Made by a program: the position numbers and the translations under genes
Notes under the pieces: model-generated
Told to the model about the DNA's origin: nothing
The model's input: the letters and a program-made list of their open reading frames with translations, nothing else
The model's database searches: none
Part shown: piece by piece, positions 27,474 through 36,297 of the stretch
Numbering within the stretch: position 1 is the stretch's first letter
How the letters are laid out: the number at the start of each line of letters is the position of its first letter
Origin: Gordonia jinghuaiqii
Lineage (GTDB): Bacteria; Actinomycetota; Actinomycetes; Mycobacteriales; Mycobacteriaceae
NCBI RefSeq assembly: GCF_014041935.1
Contig: NZ_CP059491.1
Location: 1,984,001 to 2,048,000 of the forward strand
Length of the DNA: 64,000 bases
Reading direction: 5' to 3'

Positions 27474-28193
27474 GAGGACGAGGCCGGCCTTCTCCACCTC
27501 GGCGAGTGCGGCCACCCGCTCGGGCGTCGCGCCGGTGACGTGCACGAGGCTGCCGCCGACGATGAGTGGTGCGAGCAGATGTGCGATCACGCCGTCGGCG
27601 GTCCGCCAGGGACGTGTCGACACCACCCGTGCGCCCGGCGCGATCCCGTCGCGCTCGGCCGCCGCACGGGCCGCCGAGATCACCGACGCCGTCGGCTGAC
27701 CCGCGAGCGCGTCGGCGGCGCGGGCGCGGGACACGAACTGATCGCCGTGGACGCGCACGACGCTCCCGTAGTCGCCGACACCGGGCGGCAGGTCACGCAA
27801 CGGCAGCGCGAACGGATCCAGCGAGGCCACCACGACCTCGTCGGCGTCGGCGTGGTCGTCGAGACGCTCGCGGGTCGTGAAGACGACACCGGGGTCGGCG
27901 TCGCCGCCGGCATCGAGATGGACGTCGGCGCCCGCCCACAGCGCGCCGAGCAGGATGCCCGCCGTCTGCCAGTGCTCGGGCAGGTCCACGACGACGACGT
28001 CGCCGCCGGTCACACCGATCTCGTCGATCAGGTAGTTGCCGGTCTTGGCCGCCCAGTTGCCGAGCGTGGCCCCCGACAGCTCGGTGCGTTCACCGGTTCC
28101 GTCGTCGTAGTAGGTGAGCAGTGGCCGCGAATGGTCGGCCACCGCGGCGAAGACCGCGTCGGTGACGGTGTTCGGGTTGTTCAGTTCACGCAC
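27468..28193 (-). CDS. TIGR03089-family protein (AMP-ligase-like fragment)
   Basis: 241 residues of a conserved actinobacterial family (Rv3268-like), related to the N-terminal part of AMP-dependent acyl-CoA synthetases but lacking the P-loop and catalytic C-terminal domain. Visible are RPLLTYYDDGTGERTELSG near the start and LPEHWQTAGILLGALWAGADV in the middle. It is probably not a ligase by itself. Its start overlaps the lcp stop by 13 bp, so it is co-expressed with the wall-polymer ligase. The function is unknown. Confidence 0.85.
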   Translation of the reverse strand: MRELNNPNTVTDAVFAAVADHSRPLLTYYDDGTGERTELSGATLGNWAAKTGNYLIDEIGVTGGDVVVVDLPEHWQTAGILLGALWAGADVHLDAGGDADPGVVFTTRERLDDHADADEVVVASLDPFALPLRDLPPGVGDYGSVVRVHGDQFVSRARAADALAGQPTASVISAARAAAERDGIAPGARVVSTRPWRTADGVIAHLLAPLIVGGSLVHVTGATPERVAALAEVEKAGLVLS

Positions 28194-30565
28194 ATCGGCC
28201 CCTTGGTACCCGCGGTGATCGGCGGTCGCTTGTTGCCCACGCGTTCGCTGGCCGGGGTGTTGTCGGTCTGGTCGCCGGTGTCGCTGATCGAACCCGCTCC
28301 CGAGTAGGTGTTGGTGAGGACCACCTTGAGCTGGTCGTCGGCGAGCGCCGGATCGGCGACGATCTCCGCGCCGCCGAGGTCCTTGGCGAGAAGTCGTGCG
28401 GCGTCGCCGATCTCCTTGGCGTACACGATGGAATCCTTGGTGTCGGCCTTGCCGCTCGACGTGGCGTCGATCTGGAAACCCTTGTTGGTCAGGATGTTCG
28501 CCACATTCGACGCCAGGCCGTCGATGGTGCCCGCATTGACGACGTCCACCTTGTAATCGCCACGCTGCACGCCCTCGGACTTCTTGGGCGCCAGCAGATC
28601 ATTGGTGAACGCCTGCACCGCACGGGGTTCCACCTCGACGACGCTCTGCAGGCCGTCTTCGCTCCAGCCCTGCTCGGTGACGATCGGGATGGTGGCGAAT
28701 TTCACCCGTCCGCCGCTGAGATCCTTGAGCTGGCCGGCGAAGTTGATCACATCCCAGTTGTCGTCGATGACCACCGAACGCGACACCGCATCCTGCAACT
28801 CCGACAACTTGCCGGGATCGGCAAGGGTGTTGGCGGAGAGGATCTTCTGGGTCAACGACGCCATGAACGCCTGCTGGCGGGTGATGCGGTCGAGGTCGCC
28901 GCGGGGGAGGCCGTGACGCTGGCGGACGAAGCTGAGGGCCTTGGGGCCGTCGAGAGTCTGCGATCCGGCCCGGAACCGCGCACCGCTGTAGGGATCACGG
29001 ACGGGATTGTTGAGGCAGACGTCGATGCCGCCGACCGCGTCGGTCAGCAACACGAAGCCCAACAGACCGACCTCGGCGTAGTGGTCGACATCGACACCGG
29101 TCAGTCGTGCGACGGTGTCCACCAACGCCTTCCGGCCGGCGAGCGTGCCTTCCTTCTCCGCCTGTTCCTCGGACTCGCCGGACTCCACCGCTGCGGCGCG
29201 GACCCCTTCGCGGGTGGTGCCGTAGGCGGCGTTGATCTTGCTCATGCCGATCCCCGGCACGTCGACGTAGGAGTCGCGGGGAATCGAGATCGCCGTCGCC
29301 GACGATCCGTCGTCGGGGATGCGGATCAGCAGGATCGTGTCGGTGTTGGTCGCGACCTCCTCGCCGGACCGCAGGAGCTTGAGCTCCTTCGGGGACAACG
29401 GCTTGCCCTTGGCGTCGGTACGCGAGTCGGTGCCCACCAGGAGGATGTCCACGGCACCGTCCCCGGCGCCGCCCAGACCGAGTCCGCCGAGCTGGGTGAT
29501 GCGGTTCTCGAGGTCGGACATCGTGTTCCACGCGTAGCCCGTGCACAGCAGGACCGCCACCGACGCGACGGCGACGAGCGCACGACCCCACCCGGCGTTC
29601 TGCGCCCAACCGAGCCTGCCCCGCGCACCGGTGGCCGGCGGCGGCGTGACGGGTGAGGACGACACCTCCGGCGTGACATCACCGACGGCGGACACCGGCC
29701 CGGCCGCAGCGGCCTTCGGTCGCCCGGTCTTCGATGAGCTGTTCTTCGATGAGCCGGCCTTCGGTGAGCCGGGCTTCGGTGGTCGCGGTGCCTTCGGGGA
29801 CTGCGCGGCGTTCGGGGGCTGCGCAGCCTTCGGGGCTTTCTTCTTCGGGGCGGACCCGGGGGAGGGCGCGGGGGTCGTGGGTTCACCGGCGTCGCCGGCG
29901 ACAGGCCTGGACCGGCGCGGAGCCGGATCGCCCGAACGCTTGCGGGCACGGTCCTCGGGCACCGACCGGGTGTGGATCTCACCCGAGGAGCGCCGGACCG
30001 GGCGCGGCTCGCCCCCGCGGCGCGGTCGCGCGGGGATGGGTTCCACCGACTCCGGTGTCGCACGACGGCGGTCGGGATCTCGGAGGTCCGGGTTTCTGCG
30101 GTCTGGGTTCCTGCGGTCTGGGTTCAGGGAGTCACGGGTTCGGCGATCCGGGATCTGGCGGCTCGGGTCGCGGCGTCCGGTGTGCGGCGGCGGTACCCGT
30201 CGTGACGGTTCCGGCGAGGCCCGGCGACGGGTGCGCGGCGGCTCGTCACCACGGCGTTCGGCCTCGGCACCACGGGCACGGCGTTCGGCCTCGGCACCAC
30301 GGGCACGGCGTTCGTCCGCTTCCGGTCGCGGTGCTCGCCGCCTCGGCGGGGGAGCGCCCGGATCGCCCGGTGCGGGGTTGGGTCCCCAGGGGCGCCGACC
30401 GCGGGGATCGGGTCCACCATCACGCTCGGGGTCCGCCTGACGCCGTCGAGCGTCGGGCTCCTGACCACGGCGCGCACCCGGCGCCGGGTGCCGGCCGTCC
30501 GCCCCCGGCGGTACCGCTCGCCGTGGGTGCGGGCGTCCGCGCGCGCCGTCGGATGGTGAATCCAC
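28181..30565 (-). CDS. LytR-CpsA-Psr (LCP) cell-wall polymer ligase with long basic N-terminal tail
   Basis: About 794 residues. An Arg/Pro/Lys-rich disordered tail occupies residues 1-320 or so, then a single membrane helix (about 328-346), the extracytoplasmic LCP domain (VDILLVGTDSR near 372-382, ISIPRDSYVDVPGIG, LTGVDVDHYAEV, RQRHGLPRGDLDRITRQQ) and a C-terminal LytR_C domain (about 680-775). In mycobacteria the Rv3267 homologue joins arabinogalactan to peptidoglycan. GTG 30565 follows AAAGGG; GTG 30616 is an alternative. The tail is far longer than usual and carries 5- and 9-residue tandem repeats. It diverges from rmlD. Confidence 0.9.
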   Translation of the reverse strand: MDSPSDGARGRPHPRRAVPPGADGRHPAPGARRGQEPDARRRQADPERDGGPDPRGRRPWGPNPAPGDPGAPPPRRRAPRPEADERRARGAEAERRARGAEAERRGDEPPRTRRRASPEPSRRVPPPHTGRRDPSRQIPDRRTRDSLNPDRRNPDRRNPDLRDPDRRRATPESVEPIPARPRRGGEPRPVRRSSGEIHTRSVPEDRARKRSGDPAPRRSRPVAGDAGEPTTPAPSPGSAPKKKAPKAAQPPNAAQSPKAPRPPKPGSPKAGSSKNSSSKTGRPKAAAAGPVSAVGDVTPEVSSSPVTPPPATGARGRLGWAQNAGWGRALVAVASVAVLLCTGYAWNTMSDLENRITQLGGLGLGGAGDGAVDILLVGTDSRTDAKGKPLSPKELKLLRSGEEVATNTDTILLIRIPDDGSSATAISIPRDSYVDVPGIGMSKINAAYGTTREGVRAAAVESGESEEQAEKEGTLAGRKALVDTVARLTGVDVDHYAEVGLLGFVLLTDAVGGIDVCLNNPVRDPYSGARFRAGSQTLDGPKALSFVRQRHGLPRGDLDRITRQQAFMASLTQKILSANTLADPGKLSELQDAVSRSVVIDDNWDVINFAGQLKDLSGGRVKFATIPIVTEQGWSEDGLQSVVEVEPRAVQAFTNDLLAPKKSEGVQRGDYKVDVVNAGTIDGLASNVANILTNKGFQIDATSSGKADTKDSIVYAKEIGDAARLLAKDLGGAEIVADPALADDQLKVVLTNTYSGAGSISDTGDQTDNTPASERVGNKRPPITAGTKGPMCVN
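30250..30314. repeat. 27-bp tandem repeat within lcp
   Basis: Two identical 27-nt units (30250-30276 and 30277-30303) and an 11-nt partial third, coding for a 9-residue Arg/Ala/Glu repeat (RRARGAEAE) in the cytoplasmic tail of the LCP protein. A nearby 15-nt tandem repeat around 30088-30125 encodes NPDRR. In-frame units can expand or contract without breaking the gene. Confidence 0.8.
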
Positions 30566-30837
30566 TGGTGAGCGGTCCCTTTCAAGGTTGTCGTCACGTC
30601 GCCCCGACGCAGGCACGCCCCAGGGGGAACGCCTGTTGATGCCGGTGCAGATGTGAAAGCCGGGTCAGTTGATGTTCGCTGTCGCCAGGCTACTGAAGTG
30701 ATTCCCGAATTCGAGAACGCAACGCCGGGGACACGGGTCGTCATCATCACGTGTCTTCGGCGCCGAAGCGGCGGTGGCGCCCGGTATGGACCGGTATGGA
30801 CTCGTGGGCCGGACGGTGCTGCGGCACGATGGACCCC

Positions 30838-31791
30838 ATGCGTGTCACGCCCAACACCCCCACCGTGTACATCGTCGGCGCCGGCGGTCAGCTCGGCACC
30901 GCACTGCAGGCGAGATCGGAGCAGGCACCGGACTCCCTCGTCGGGCGCCCGCTGACCTCGGCCGACGTCGACATCGCCGACGCGACCTCGGTGGCCGCCG
31001 CACTCGGCGACCTCGACGCCGACGACATCGTCGTCAACTGTGCCGCCTACACCGACGTCGACGGCGCCGAGACCGACGCCGAAGGTGCGCATCGGGTCAA
31101 CGTCACCGGTCCCGCCGTCCTCGCGGCGCACACCGCCGCCGCCGGGGCCTGGCTGATCCACATCTCCACCGACTATGTGTTCCCGGGCACGCCCGAAGAC
31201 TCGCGTGACGCCGACACCTCCGGCGACGACGCCGGGTACCAACCCGACGATGTGAGCGGTGAACCGGCGACCGTCTACGGCGCCACCAAACTCGAGGGCG
31301 AGCGCGTCGCGCTGGCCACCGACCCGCGCACCACCGTCGTGCGGACGGCCTGGGTCTACACCGGCGGTCCCGACAGTCGCGACTTCGTGGGGACGATGCG
31401 GCGCCTCGAGCAGTCGCGGGAGACGGTGTCGGTCGTCGACGACCAGCTCGGATCACCCACCTACTGCCACGATCTCGCCGACGGACTGTGGGAACTGATC
31501 GGCGCGGGTCCGCGGCCCGAGGTGACCGGCGCGGTCCTGCACGCAACCAACGCGGGCAGCGCCACCTGGTTCGACGTCGCGCGCGGGGTCTTCGAGGAGG
31601 TCGGTGCCGACCCCGGGCGAGTCCTGCCCACCACGACGGCGCAGTTCCCGCGCCCGGCGCCCCGACCGGCGTACTCGGTGTTGTCCGGACGATCCTGGGC
31701 GGCCGCGGGCCTCACCCCGTTGCGCGGATGGCGCCCCGCGCTGCATGCGGCGATCGCCGCGTCGGACGCCCAGGACGGTTCGTTACCCTGA
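30838..31791 (+). CDS. rmlD: dTDP-4-dehydrorhamnose reductase
   Basis: 317 residues, extended SDR. It makes dTDP-L-rhamnose, the donor for the arabinogalactan linker. The NADPH motif GAGGQLG is at 14-20, STDYVF near 110-115, and the catalytic pair Y147/K151 in VYGATK. The Rossmann fold and C-terminal LRGWRPALHAAI match RmlD. ATG 30838 places the Rossmann motif correctly; upstream in-frame ATGs would add unstructured sequence. Five bp separate it from the rhamnosyltransferase gene that uses its product. Confidence 0.93.
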   Translation: MRVTPNTPTVYIVGAGGQLGTALQARSEQAPDSLVGRPLTSADVDIADATSVAAALGDLDADDIVVNCAAYTDVDGAETDAEGAHRVNVTGPAVLAAHTAAAGAWLIHISTDYVFPGTPEDSRDADTSGDDAGYQPDDVSGEPATVYGATKLEGERVALATDPRTTVVRTAWVYTGGPDSRDFVGTMRRLEQSRETVSVVDDQLGSPTYCHDLADGLWELIGAGPRPEVTGAVLHATNAGSATWFDVARGVFEEVGADPGRVLPTTTAQFPRPAPRPAYSVLSGRSWAAAGLTPLRGWRPALHAAIAASDAQDGSLP

Positions 31792-31796
31792 GCGGC

Positions 31797-32672
31797 GTGT
31801 CTGTTCAGCCAGCCGTCGTGACGGTGACGTATTTCTCCGGTGAGCACCTCGCGACCTTCCTGCGGAGCCTCGCCGAGGTCACCGACGTCATGCCGCAGGT
31901 CATCATCGCCGACAACGGGTCGGAGGACGGCGCGCCGGAACTGGCCGAACAGCAGTACGACGCCGTGACGCTCGTCCGCACGGGCGGCAACATCGGCTAC
32001 GGCGGTGCGATGAATCGCGGTGTCGCCGAAGTGGATCCCGACGTCGAATTCGTTCTCATCTCCAACCCCGACGTGGAGTGGAAGCCGGGCGCGATCGAGG
32101 AGTTGCTGGCCGCCGCGCAGCGCTGGCCGCGAGCGGGCTCCCTCGGCCCGCTGATCCGTGAACCCGACGGCTCGGTCTATCCGTCCGCGCGGCGGGTTCC
32201 CGACCTGATCTCGGGCACCGGCCACGCCATCCTCGGCACGGTGTGGAAGTCCAACCCGTGGACCGCCGCATACCGCGCCGACGACCAGGCGCCGTCGGAA
32301 CGGCCCGTCGGTTGGCTGTCCGGATCGTGCCTGCTGGTCCGGCGCGAGGCGTTCGACGCGGTCGGCGGATTCGACGCCCGGTACTTCATGTACATGGAGG
32401 ACGTCGACCTCGGTGACCGCCTCGGCAAGGCCGGGTGGCAGAACATCTACGTGCCCTCCGCGGAGGTCGTCCACACCAAGGGACACAGCGCCGGCCGTCA
32501 TCCGGAGAAGATGCTGCCCGCGCACCACCGCAGCGCCTACCGGTTCCAGGCCGACCGCAACCCCGGAATATGGCGCGCGCCACTGCGTGTGGCGTTGCGT
32601 GTCGGGTTGGCCGTGCGTTCCCGACTCGCGGTCCGTGCCGCGCGCCGGGCGTCGGCGAGCGGAAACCCCTGA
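31797..32672 (+). CDS. wbbL: Rhamnosyltransferase of arabinogalactan linker synthesis
   Basis: 291 residues, GT2-family glycosyltransferase (Rv3265c/WbbL type). It transfers rhamnose from dTDP-rhamnose to polyprenyl-PP-GlcNAc, starting the linker that ties arabinogalactan to peptidoglycan. Visible motifs are VTVTYFSGEHL and IIADNGSEDGAPE near the N-terminus, GGNIGYGGAMNRG, NPDVEW for metal/nucleotide binding, and the MEDVDLGDRLGKAGW catalytic-base region. GTG 31797 follows the rmlD stop. The stop shares one base with an upstream candidate start of manB. Confidence 0.93.
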   Translation: MSVQPAVVTVTYFSGEHLATFLRSLAEVTDVMPQVIIADNGSEDGAPELAEQQYDAVTLVRTGGNIGYGGAMNRGVAEVDPDVEFVLISNPDVEWKPGAIEELLAAAQRWPRAGSLGPLIREPDGSVYPSARRVPDLISGTGHAILGTVWKSNPWTAAYRADDQAPSERPVGWLSGSCLLVRREAFDAVGGFDARYFMYMEDVDLGDRLGKAGWQNIYVPSAEVVHTKGHSAGRHPEKMLPAHHRSAYRFQADRNPGIWRAPLRVALRVGLAVRSRLAVRAARRASASGNP

Positions 32673-32719
32673 TGAGTGCTGAAGTGAGTACCAGTCATTT
32701 GAGGAAAGGGACCGATCTA

Positions 32720-33853
32720 GTGGATCACTACACCGTGCGAGAGTCGGTGGGGACAGAGTCTGTCGGGGGATCGGACGACATCCAGGAGGGCGTCGAGGCC
32801 GTCATCCTCGTCGGTGGCAAGGGCACCCGGTTACGTCCGCTCACACTGTCGGCGCCCAAGCCGATGCTGCCGACTGCGGGCCTGCCCTTCCTCACCCATC
32901 TGCTCTCCCGGATCCGCGCCGCCGGTATCCGCGACATCACCCTGAGCACGTCCTTCAAGGCCGAGGTGTTCAGCGAGTACTACGGCGACGGCTCCAAGCT
33001 GGGCTTGCGGATGCGGTACGTGACCGAGGACGAGCCGCTGGGTACCGGCGGCGGTATCCGCAACGTCCTCGACGGACTGACCGCCGACACGGTCGTGGTG
33101 TTCAACGGCGACGTACTCGGCGGCACCGACGTGCGCGACGTCGTCAACGCACACCGCGCCGCCGACGCCGACGTCACCATCCACCTGGTGCGCGTCAGCG
33201 ACCCGCGCGCATTCGGTTGTGTGCCGACCGACGGCGACGGCCGGGTCACCGCCTTCCTGGAGAAGACCCAGGATCCGCCGACCGACCAGATCAACGCCGG
33301 CACCTACGTGTTCAAACGCGAGATCATCGAGTCCATCCCGGCGGGCATGCCCGTCTCGGTGGAACGCGAGGTGTTCCCGCGCCTGCTCGTCGAGGGCAAA
33401 CATGTGCACGGGCACGTCGACCACGCCTACTGGCGCGACATGGGCACCCCGGAGGACTTCGTCCGTGGGTCCGCCGACCTCGTGCGCGGGATCGCCCCGT
33501 CACCGGCGCTCGGCGACCGTCGCGGCGAGTCGCTGGTCCACGAGGGTGCCGGTGTGGGCCCGGGTGCGCTGCTGATCGGCGGCACCGTCGTCGGCCGCGG
33601 CGCAGAGGTCGGACCCCGCGCGCGACTCGACGGCGCAGTGGTCTTCGACGGCGCCGTGATCGAGGCGGGTGCCGTGGTCGAACGCTCCATCATCGGGTTC
33701 GGTGCCCGCATCGGACCCCGCGCCCTCATCCGGGACACCGTGATCGGAGACGGCGCCGACATCGGGGCCCGCTGCGAACTGCTGCGCGGCGCCCGTGTCT
33801 GGCCGGGCATCGAGATCCCCGACAACGGGATCCGCTTCTCCACCGACGTCTGA
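32720..33853 (+). CDS. manB: Mannose-1-phosphate guanylyltransferase
   Basis: 377 residues (M. tuberculosis ManB/Rv3264c type). It makes GDP-mannose for phosphatidylinositol mannosides and lipoarabinomannan. The nucleotidyltransferase signature LVGGKGTRLRPLT is at 30-42, followed by FNGDVLGG and FLEKTQDPPTDQINAG. The C-terminal third is a left-handed beta-helix of hexapeptide repeats (GALLIGGTVVGRGAEVG and following). I chose GTG 32720 because AGGAAAGGGA precedes it; ATG 32672, touching the wbbL stop, would add 16 residues. It ends the rmlD-wbbL-manB operon. Confidence 0.94.
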   Translation: MDHYTVRESVGTESVGGSDDIQEGVEAVILVGGKGTRLRPLTLSAPKPMLPTAGLPFLTHLLSRIRAAGIRDITLSTSFKAEVFSEYYGDGSKLGLRMRYVTEDEPLGTGGGIRNVLDGLTADTVVVFNGDVLGGTDVRDVVNAHRAADADVTIHLVRVSDPRAFGCVPTDGDGRVTAFLEKTQDPPTDQINAGTYVFKREIIESIPAGMPVSVEREVFPRLLVEGKHVHGHVDHAYWRDMGTPEDFVRGSADLVRGIAPSPALGDRRGESLVHEGAGVGPGALLIGGTVVGRGAEVGPRARLDGAVVFDGAVIEAGAVVERSIIGFGARIGPRALIRDTVIGDGADIGARCELLRGARVWPGIEIPDNGIRFSTDV

Positions 33854-33920
33854 GGTCGGCGGGGTCAACCGGCGAACGTCCGGGTCGACCGGTAAGACGA
33901 CGGGCTCAACCCCGGGAGCG

Positions 33921-34568
33921 TCAGCGGACCTTGGCGGCGGCGAGCACCCCGGGACCCAGCGGGATCATGACCGGCAGCAGACGCTCGTCATCGGCGATGA
34001 GCAACGCCGCCTCCCGGGCGGCGGCCGTCGGCGGTTCGGTCCTCGACGGGTCGCCCACCGTGCCGTCCGCGGTGGCGTTGTGCACGATCACCACTCCGCC
34101 CGGGCGCAGCATGCGGACGGCCTCGGTGACGAACCGCGGGAGGTCGAGCAGCGGGCCGTCGATGAACACCAGGTCGTAGGACGAGTCCGAGAGACGGGGG
34201 AGGACGTCGATGGGGGTGCCGTTGATGAGTCGGGCCCGACCCGGCGCGATCTCGGCCCCGGCGAACGACGCGCGCGCGGCCCGATGGTGTTCGGGCTCGG
34301 GATCGATGGTGGTCAGGACGCCGTCGGCGGCCATCCCGTTGAGCAACCACAGACCACTGACACCGGTGCCGGTGCCGATCTCGGCGACGGCACGGGCATC
34401 GGCGGTGCGGGCGAGCAGTGCCAGCAGCGCACCCACTGCGGGACTGACTGGCTCGGTGCCCAGCTCCTCGGCGCGGGCCCGGGCGGCGAGGACGGCGTCG
34501 TCCTCCACGATGGCCGCTTCGGCGTAGGCGATCAGGTCGGGGCTGCCGGACGGGGTTGACTCGGTCAC
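33921..34568 (-). CDS. SAM-dependent O-methyltransferase (Rv1220c-like)
   Basis: 215 residues of the class I catechol-type O-methyltransferase family. SAM motif I is AEIGTGTGVSGLWLLNG near 62-78, the acidic motif TTIDPEPEHHRAA follows, and LVFIDGPLLDLPRF carries the metal-binding aspartate. LRPGGVVIVHNA is motif IV. Start is GTG 34568. It is divergent from sigE across 310 bp, the same arrangement as Rv1220c-sigE in M. tuberculosis. The methyl acceptor is unknown. Confidence 0.92.
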   Translation of the reverse strand: MTESTPSGSPDLIAYAEAAIVEDDAVLAARARAEELGTEPVSPAVGALLALLARTADARAVAEIGTGTGVSGLWLLNGMAADGVLTTIDPEPEHHRAARASFAGAEIAPGRARLINGTPIDVLPRLSDSSYDLVFIDGPLLDLPRFVTEAVRMLRPGGVVIVHNATADGTVGDPSRTEPPTAAAREAALLIADDERLLPVMIPLGPGVLAAAKVR

Positions 34569-34878
34569 GCGTCGAGGTTAGTCCGCGGCCAACGCGATGG
34601 CGGCCCCGGCACGCCGACCTGCGTGGATCCGTGGGGCGCCGAAGGGGAAACGTTCGTCCCACGCAACGCCACTGCATCCTCAGGCAACACTCAGGCGTCT
34701 CATACGGCGGCCACACTCCGATAGGAGAGGGTTGGTGCTGTCCGGTCGGGAGTGTTTCCGGTAGGTCGGTGTGGATGCCCGGCCGATCGGGAATACCCAC
34801 CCGGAATGAGCTGTTCGTTTCGGTGAGTGCTCTGGGTCACCGGGCTGTGTTTTCCACGAGAGGAACCGACCACCGACC
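34569..34878. other. sigE/O-methyltransferase divergent intergenic region (310 bp)
   Basis: No gene is seen here. The region should hold the sigE promoters and the methyltransferase promoter. The visible structure is a direct repeat CTCAGGC (34679 and 34690) and GAGAGGA just before the sigE ATG. I could not place a confident extracytoplasmic-sigma promoter (GGAAC with a spaced GTT). Confidence 0.6.
34679..34696. promoter_or_regulatory. Direct repeat upstream of sigE, candidate MprA-like box
   Basis: CTCAGGC-AACA-CTCAGGC, two identical 7-nt units with an 11-nt period (one helical turn), 183 bp before the sigE ATG. In mycobacteria MprA activates sigE and binds loosely conserved direct repeats. 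The spacing suits an OmpR-type dimer, but the assignment is inference. Confidence 0.4.
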
Positions 34879-35499
34879 ATGACCGATTCCCACGATTCCA
34901 CCGACGCCGTGCCCGCCGTTCCGGCGGGCACCGCAGGTTTTGACGCCACCGGCGACGAACTGCTCATGCCGTCCTGGGATGAACTGGTGCGCGAGCACGC
35001 CGACCGCGTCTACCGCCTGGCCTATCGCCTGTCGGGGAATCAGCACGACGCCGAGGACCTCACCCAGGAGACCTTCATCCGTGTCTTCCGGTCGCTGTCG
35101 AACTACCGGCCCGGCACCTTCGAGGGCTGGTTGCACCGCATCACCACCAACCTGTTCCTCGACATGGTCCGCCGCCGCAGCAAGATCCGCATGGAGGCCC
35201 TTCCCGAGGAGTACGACCGCGTCCCGTCCGACACCCCGGATCCCCAGCAGATCTTCGACGCCACCAACCTCGACCCCGATCTGCAGCGCGCGCTCGGGTC
35301 GCTGGCGCCGGACTTCCGTGCCGCCGTCGTCCTGTGCGACATCGAAGGACTGTCCTACGAAGAGATCTCCGCGACACTCGGCGTCAAGTTGGGTACGGTG
35401 CGCAGCCGTATCCACCGGGGCAGGCAGAGCATCCGTGACGCACTGGCTGCCCAGGGGCACACCAGCGTCCGGTCGGTCGCCATCGGCGCCGACGCCTGA
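34879..35499 (+). CDS. sigE: ECF RNA polymerase sigma factor SigE
   Basis: 206 residues. Sigma region 2 includes [45 protein letters not shown] (about 41-85). Region 4 includes [30 protein letters not shown] (about 153-182). It directs transcription of envelope-stress genes and is held inactive by the anti-sigma factor encoded next. The gene order sigE-rseA-htrA-tatB is conserved with mycobacteria. ATG 34879 has GAGAGGAACC upstream. A 231-bp gap separates it from rseA and may hold an additional promoter. Confidence 0.94.
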   Translation: MTDSHDSTDAVPAVPAGTAGFDATGDELLMPSWDELVREHADRVYRLAYRLSGNQHDAEDLTQETFIRVFRSLSNYRPGTFEGWLHRITTNLFLDMVRRRSKIRMEALPEEYDRVPSDTPDPQQIFDATNLDPDLQRALGSLAPDFRAAVVLCDIEGLSYEEISATLGVKLGTVRSRIHRGRQSIRDALAAQGHTSVRSVAIGADA

Positions 35500-35730
35500 C
35501 GTCGGGAACCCTGCGCCGACGCTCTTCGTTGTCGATCTCGGATAAGCTGAGTCGTTGCGTCGTCAACCACCGGAGATCCCCGAAGGCCACGAATCGACGT
35601 GCGCATCGCGGATCGGGCGGCGGCAGCACACGCGGCCGATGGGTAACGTGGCAGGCGCAACTACTGGCGATGACCGACTACTGGCGATGACATCGTGCGA
35701 CGGCCACGTCGTGGAGAGGGGTGAACGACG

Positions 35731-36297
35731 ATGATGGACGGCGATCGCGGGCGTCCGACCCGGGGCGGCGGTATCGAGCCCCCGACTCCCAACCTTCGTC
35801 GCCGACGGTCCTCGTGGAATCCGAACACGTGGAGTCCGGCGCCGTCGTCATTTCTCACCAACCGCAGCTATCGCGCACCGGGAACCGCCGGTGGACGCGG
35901 TTTCGCACCCACCGAGCACCTGGCCCCGGAAGCGGTGGCCGCATTCGTCGACGGTGAACTCGGCATGTCAGCGCACGCCCGCGCCTCCCACCACCTGGCG
36001 CTGTGCCCGGAGTGTGTGGCCGCGGTCGACGCGCAGACCCTCGCCCGAACCCGCCTGCGCGAGTCGGGTTGTGTGTCCATCCCCGCGTCGTTGCTCGGTC
36101 AGCTCTCCCAGATCCCCACCCGCGAGATCGATCTCGGGGCCGACACCCCGGGTGCCCGTGACCCGCACGCTCGTGAACCGGGGTCGGACACACCCACCGA
36201 TGGCATCCCCGGCGCGCGCGACGCGATGCGCCCGCCCCGCAACCCGCTCGACCGGGATTCGGGACGTGGCCGCACCTTCCGTCGTCGGGGCCGGTGA
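35731..36297 (+). CDS. rseA: Zinc-binding anti-sigma factor RseA
   Basis: 188 residues. The anti-sigma domain has TEHLAPEAVAAFVDGELGMSAHARASHH followed by the ZAS motif H88-x3-C92-x2-C95. It binds SigE and releases it on oxidative or surface stress, by thiol change or proteolysis in mycobacteria. No membrane helix is present, so it is soluble. The C-terminal third is disordered. GGAGAGGGG precedes ATG 35731 (a second ATG follows directly). The stop overlaps the htrA GTG by 4 bp. Confidence 0.92.
   Translation: MMDGDRGRPTRGGGIEPPTPNLRRRRSSWNPNTWSPAPSSFLTNRSYRAPGTAGGRGFAPTEHLAPEAVAAFVDGELGMSAHARASHHLALCPECVAAVDAQTLARTRLRESGCVSIPASLLGQLSQIPTREIDLGADTPGARDPHAREPGSDTPTDGIPGARDAMRPPRNPLDRDSGRGRTFRRRGR

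Noticed and set aside
27410..27480. Possible CRISPR array
   Set aside because: The repeats are 16 bp and directly contiguous with no spacers, and no cas gene is in the window.
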